In this document: piece after piece, positions 61,049 through 63,311 of the stretch
Layout: every line of letters starts with the position of its first letter
Position numbering within the stretch: the first letter of the stretch is position 1
Assembly: GCF_002995745.1 (NCBI RefSeq)
Contig: NZ_PVXQ01000021.1
Coordinates: 1-63,311 of the forward strand
DNA from: Clostridium vincentii
Lineage (GTDB): Bacteria; Bacillota; Clostridia; Clostridiales; Clostridiaceae
Length of the DNA stretch: 63,311 nt
Direction: 5' to 3'
Program-made: the position numbers and the translations under genes
The notes under the pieces: generated by a model
Told to the model about the DNA's origin: nothing
Database searches by the model: none
The model's input: the letters and a program-made list of their open reading frames with translations, nothing else

Positions 61049-61900
61049 ATGAATAACATTATTATTAAAACTAAAAATGACAAAAATATATTATACTTCA
61101 CAATTCCAATAGTTATACTCATTGCAACATGTAGTGGTATAGGAATATGGAATCAAAAATTATATTTAAAAGAAACTGTAGGTTGGCTGTCACAATGTAT
61201 TGGGCAGGATATTTCTAATCTGATTTTTGTATCGCCTATTCTTCTAGCTTCTGCTTTTTATGCTTCAAAAGGAAATAGAAATGCAAAAATTATTTGGCTT
61301 GGGACCATGATTACCAATATCTATTCTTATGCTATTTATTGTTTTGCTGTTCATTTTAATTTTTTATTTCTAGCTTATTGTTTGATATTAGGATTATCAA
61401 ATTTTTCAGTAATAAATTTTTTAGTTGAGAATATTAACGAGGACTTTAGATCTTGGTTTACAGAAAAAACACCTACTAAAGCAGTTGGGATATTCTTATT
61501 CATAATAGCTTTCATGTTCGCTTTTTTGTGGCTTTCTGATTCCCTACCTGCAGTGTTAACTAATACAGTACCAGAGAATATTATAAAGGATAATTTATTT
61601 ACAAATCCTATTCATGTTTTAGACTTTGCTTTTTACTTGCCATTAATGTTTATTTCCTCTATCATGCTGATTAAAAAGAAAGCGCTGGGATATCTAATTG
61701 CACCAATGATGATGGTTTTTGCGCTATTAACCAATGTGAATATTATCTGTTTAATGATTGTTACAATGCAAAAGACCACTTCTAATAATATACCGATGAT
61801 TATTGGGTTTGGTATATTTGCATTTGTCTGTTTAGTTTTTTTATGGCTATTTCTGAAAAATAGTTTATATATTAAAGATAGTTATGGGGGTAAAGGGTAG
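61049..61900 (+). CDS. Polytopic membrane protein, second paralog
   Basis: A 283-residue tandem duplicate of the previous gene, clearly similar throughout (for instance CIGQDISNLIFVSPILLASA and LPAVLTNTVPENIIKDNLFT). GTAAGGGGTG precedes ATG 61049. The duplication looks recent, yet both copies are intact, which suggests selection for dosage or a two-subunit complex. Function unknown. Confidence 0.78.
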   Translation: MNNIIIKTKNDKNILYFTIPIVILIATCSGIGIWNQKLYLKETVGWLSQCIGQDISNLIFVSPILLASAFYASKGNRNAKIIWLGTMITNIYSYAIYCFAVHFNFLFLAYCLILGLSNFSVINFLVENINEDFRSWFTEKTPTKAVGIFLFIIAFMFAFLWLSDSLPAVLTNTVPENIIKDNLFTNPIHVLDFAFYLPLMFISSIMLIKKKALGYLIAPMMMVFALLTNVNIICLMIVTMQKTTSNNIPMIIGFGIFAFVCLVFLWLFLKNSLYIKDSYGGKG

Positions 61901-62304
61901 ATTTAAAGTCACATATTTAAATAATTAATTAGGATACCGCAGGTTCAACGATGATATGCGGTATTTTTGCTGCTCAATACTAGAAAGCTACGTCGCAAAG
62001 GAATTAAGAGTAATGTAGAATTGAGTATTTAGAGAATAGGAAGCAGGAGATATTCTTAGGAGAATAAGAATTGTGGATACCTTACTGTTTGGTGAAATAA
62101 TAGAATGTTTACATAATATGTTATAATATGAATATAATTGTTTAGATTGAGCTGGGATGGTAGGACGAACTAAGTATTTTAAGGAGAGGGATAACTTTGA
62201 AATAAATAAGAATATTTACAAATGGAAGTATGTTTGATTTAGCGGAAGACGTAAATTACAATATAAACAATATTTGTAAAAAATAAAAATAGGAGGATAA
62301 TTTT
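61901..62304. other. Intergenic region, 404 bp
   Basis: It begins with a terminator (61934-61968). A TATAAT-like box lies near 62122. AAGGAGAGGG (62180-62189) precedes only TTGAAATAA, so it is not a gene start. A second AGGAGG at 62291 belongs to the zinc-ribbon gene. No other gene seen. Confidence 0.5.
61934..61968 (+). terminator. Rho-independent terminator of the MarR operon
   Basis: ATACCGCA and TGCGGTAT pair around a 15-base loop, followed by TTTTTG. Confidence 0.82.
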
Positions 62305-62502
62305 ATGGAGAACAATAATGGATGTCCAGTATGTGGATGTACAGAAATCGGTAAAGGAAAATTAATAGGTCATGCAAACATGATCCCAGTTGATAAATTC
62401 TTTTCTGGTGGTTCTGAAATAGTTGCTGATATTTGTACAAAGTGTGGGCAAGTTCTATCTTTAAAAGTCATAAAGCCAGAGATGTTTAAGTTGAAAAAAT
62501 AA
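62305..62502 (+). CDS. Small zinc-ribbon protein, 65 aa
   Basis: Two Cys pairs, CPVCGC (residues 7-12) and CTKCG (about 44-48), form a zinc ribbon. The middle GHANMIPVDKFFSGGSEIVAD suggests a nucleic-acid or protein-binding loop. Similar small proteins are common in Firmicutes and of unknown function. AGGAGG precedes ATG 62305. Confidence 0.78.
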   Translation: MENNNGCPVCGCTEIGKGKLIGHANMIPVDKFFSGGSEIVADICTKCGQVLSLKVIKPEMFKLKK

Positions 62503-62654
62503 GCTACAGTTGTTATTTCTGATTTAGTATAAAATTGTAACTTTAAATAAGCAGTAAGGTGATTTGCATAGTAAGAGTATTCTTAGATTGTTTCACTGGG
62601 GTAGGGGTTAGTTCATGTACTAAATCTAAGTTATTAATGAAAGGATGTTGTAAA

Positions 62655-62855
62655 ATGATTGATGTTATTATTGTTATTGTATTAATTTTAGGAATTATTA
62701 TTTCTGTAGTAGGTTTGAAAAAACAGAATAAATCATTTAAGTATATAGGATTTATATTTATTATTTTGTGTTTAATTTATATAGTACCACAATTCTTAGA
62801 GGGCTTTATAAATGGGGCTTTAGCTCCTAATATTATCCGAGTCTTCGTACCCTGA
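62655..62855 (+). CDS. Small membrane protein, 66 aa
   Basis: From ATG 62655 (AAAGGA site) the protein has two hydrophobic helices (VIIVIVLILGIIISVVGL, YIGFIFIILCLIYIV) joined by a short basic loop. No family recognised. The longer frame back to 62559 has no ribosome site and a Cys-rich, non-coding-like N terminus. Confidence 0.65.
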   Translation: MIDVIIVIVLILGIIISVVGLKKQNKSFKYIGFIFIILCLIYIVPQFLEGFINGALAPNIIRVFVP

Positions 62856-63030
62856 AATTAGGTTATATGAACTTAAGGCAATACGTCCAGATTCAAGGTT
62901 ATAAAAATGGAATCACAGATCAGGATTTATATTCTCTACAATAATATCTGTATTGCCAAGTGCGTTGTTATACCCTCTTTGGACAGCACTTCTAATATGA
63001 TAGAATGGAAGAAAAAGGAGAGGCTTTTGT

Positions 63031-63198
63031 ATGTATGAATATAAAGTTTTTAAATGGAGATTTGATTTAAGTAGTGCTAAGGAATTAGAAGTTGAACTTA
63101 ATAAATATGCAAAAGATGGTTGGAGAATATTTAACATAACAACAAATTTAAAAGGAAGTTTGATATCCTGCTGTTTAGAAAATGGCGTTAGAGTATAA
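63031..63198 (+). CDS. Small DUF4177-like protein, 55 aa
   Basis: ATG 63031 lies about ten bases behind AAAAAGGAGAGG. The product starts MYEYKVFKWRFD and has LEVELNKYAKDGWRIFNI, the DUF4177 pattern of beta strand, helix and GW[RE]-type strand. Function is unknown. It is too short for usual gene callers, and relates to the remnant at 59350. Confidence 0.78.
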   Translation: MYEYKVFKWRFDLSSAKELEVELNKYAKDGWRIFNITTNLKGSLISCCLENGVRV

Positions 63199-63218
63199 TT
63201 TTAGTAGGCAAAGGTAGC

Positions 63219-63250
63219 AAAAAAATAAAGGAGATGTAAAAACATCTCCC
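63219..63250 (-). terminator. Terminator for a minus-strand gene beyond the window
   Basis: GGAGATGT and ACATCTCC pair; the T-rich tract that follows is on the minus strand (TTTATTTTTTT). It probably ends a leftward transcript whose gene starts outside this window. Confidence 0.6.
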
Positions 63251-63311
63251 CAATACATAAATTATCCATTATAATTTTATTGCTAAGATAAAAAGAATGG
63301 AGTTGGATTTA

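Overview
The window looks like about 63 kb of chromosome from a low-GC, spore-forming Firmicute, most likely Clostridium in the strict sense. The evidence is a very AT-rich base composition, strong AGGAGG-type ribosome binding sites, frequent TTG and GTG starts, a Spo0E-like protein, a clostridial c-di-GMP-I riboswitch, a single-Cys glutathione peroxidase and an oleate hydratase. It opens with the end of an rRNA operon (5S rRNA plus terminator).

Region 0.3-11.5 kb is mixed housekeeping and accessory genes: an EcsC-family protein, a sugar O-acetyltransferase, a SelO AMPylase with unusually high GC, glutathione peroxidase followed by a thioredoxin remnant, an alpha/beta hydrolase with a regulator remnant, and a YczE-like membrane protein fused to a cytidylate-kinase-like domain but split by a poly-T frameshift. 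Then come a DUF2089 protein, a Spo0E-MEDS fusion and a zinc-ribbon protein.

Region 11.8-29.4 kb is the accessory island and the most interesting part. One operon (11829-20388) carries two dynamin-like GTPases, a tail-anchored small protein and a 1072-residue HerA/DUF87 ATPase with a glycine-zipper membrane segment inside Ser/Thr/Asn-rich linkers. It ends with a DNA/RNA non-specific nuclease and a YezG-like immunity protein. I read it as a candidate undescribed membrane-remodelling, DNA-pumping or toxin-delivery conflict system. Next to it is a nuclease/helicase cluster: PLD-DEAD-DUF3427 helicase, GIY-YIG-DUF2075 helicase, MazG-like pyrophosphohydrolase, GIY-YIG nuclease, NERD nuclease and a SEC-C protein. 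Together they resemble a defence island.

Region 29.4-46.3 kb is metabolic and regulatory: a DUF362 ferredoxin-like protein behind a MerR-type promoter, an FTR1 iron permease with a Fur-like box, oleate hydratase with a TetR regulator, and an ascorbate-type PTS operon with a transaldolase and a BglG/ManR-type regulator. Also here are a protein with exact 11-residue amphipathic repeats, an orphan PAS histidine kinase and a Nudix hydrolase.

Region 46.3-63.3 kb is envelope and stress related: an RND efflux pump with its own TetR regulator and a visible operator, and a c-di-GMP riboswitch upstream of a secreted DUF3494 ice-binding-like protein. It continues with a 37-residue Cys/Arg-rich peptide, a LytTR/LiaF-like pair, a DUF6323/DUF6179-like pair, and an aldo/keto reductase behind a second MerR-type promoter. 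The last part holds a PadR/DUF2812/DUF2812 operon, a MarR regulator with two paralogous membrane proteins, and small orphan proteins. No tRNA, CRISPR array, transposase or phage structural gene was seen. Coordinates use the start codon I judged best from ribosome binding sites.
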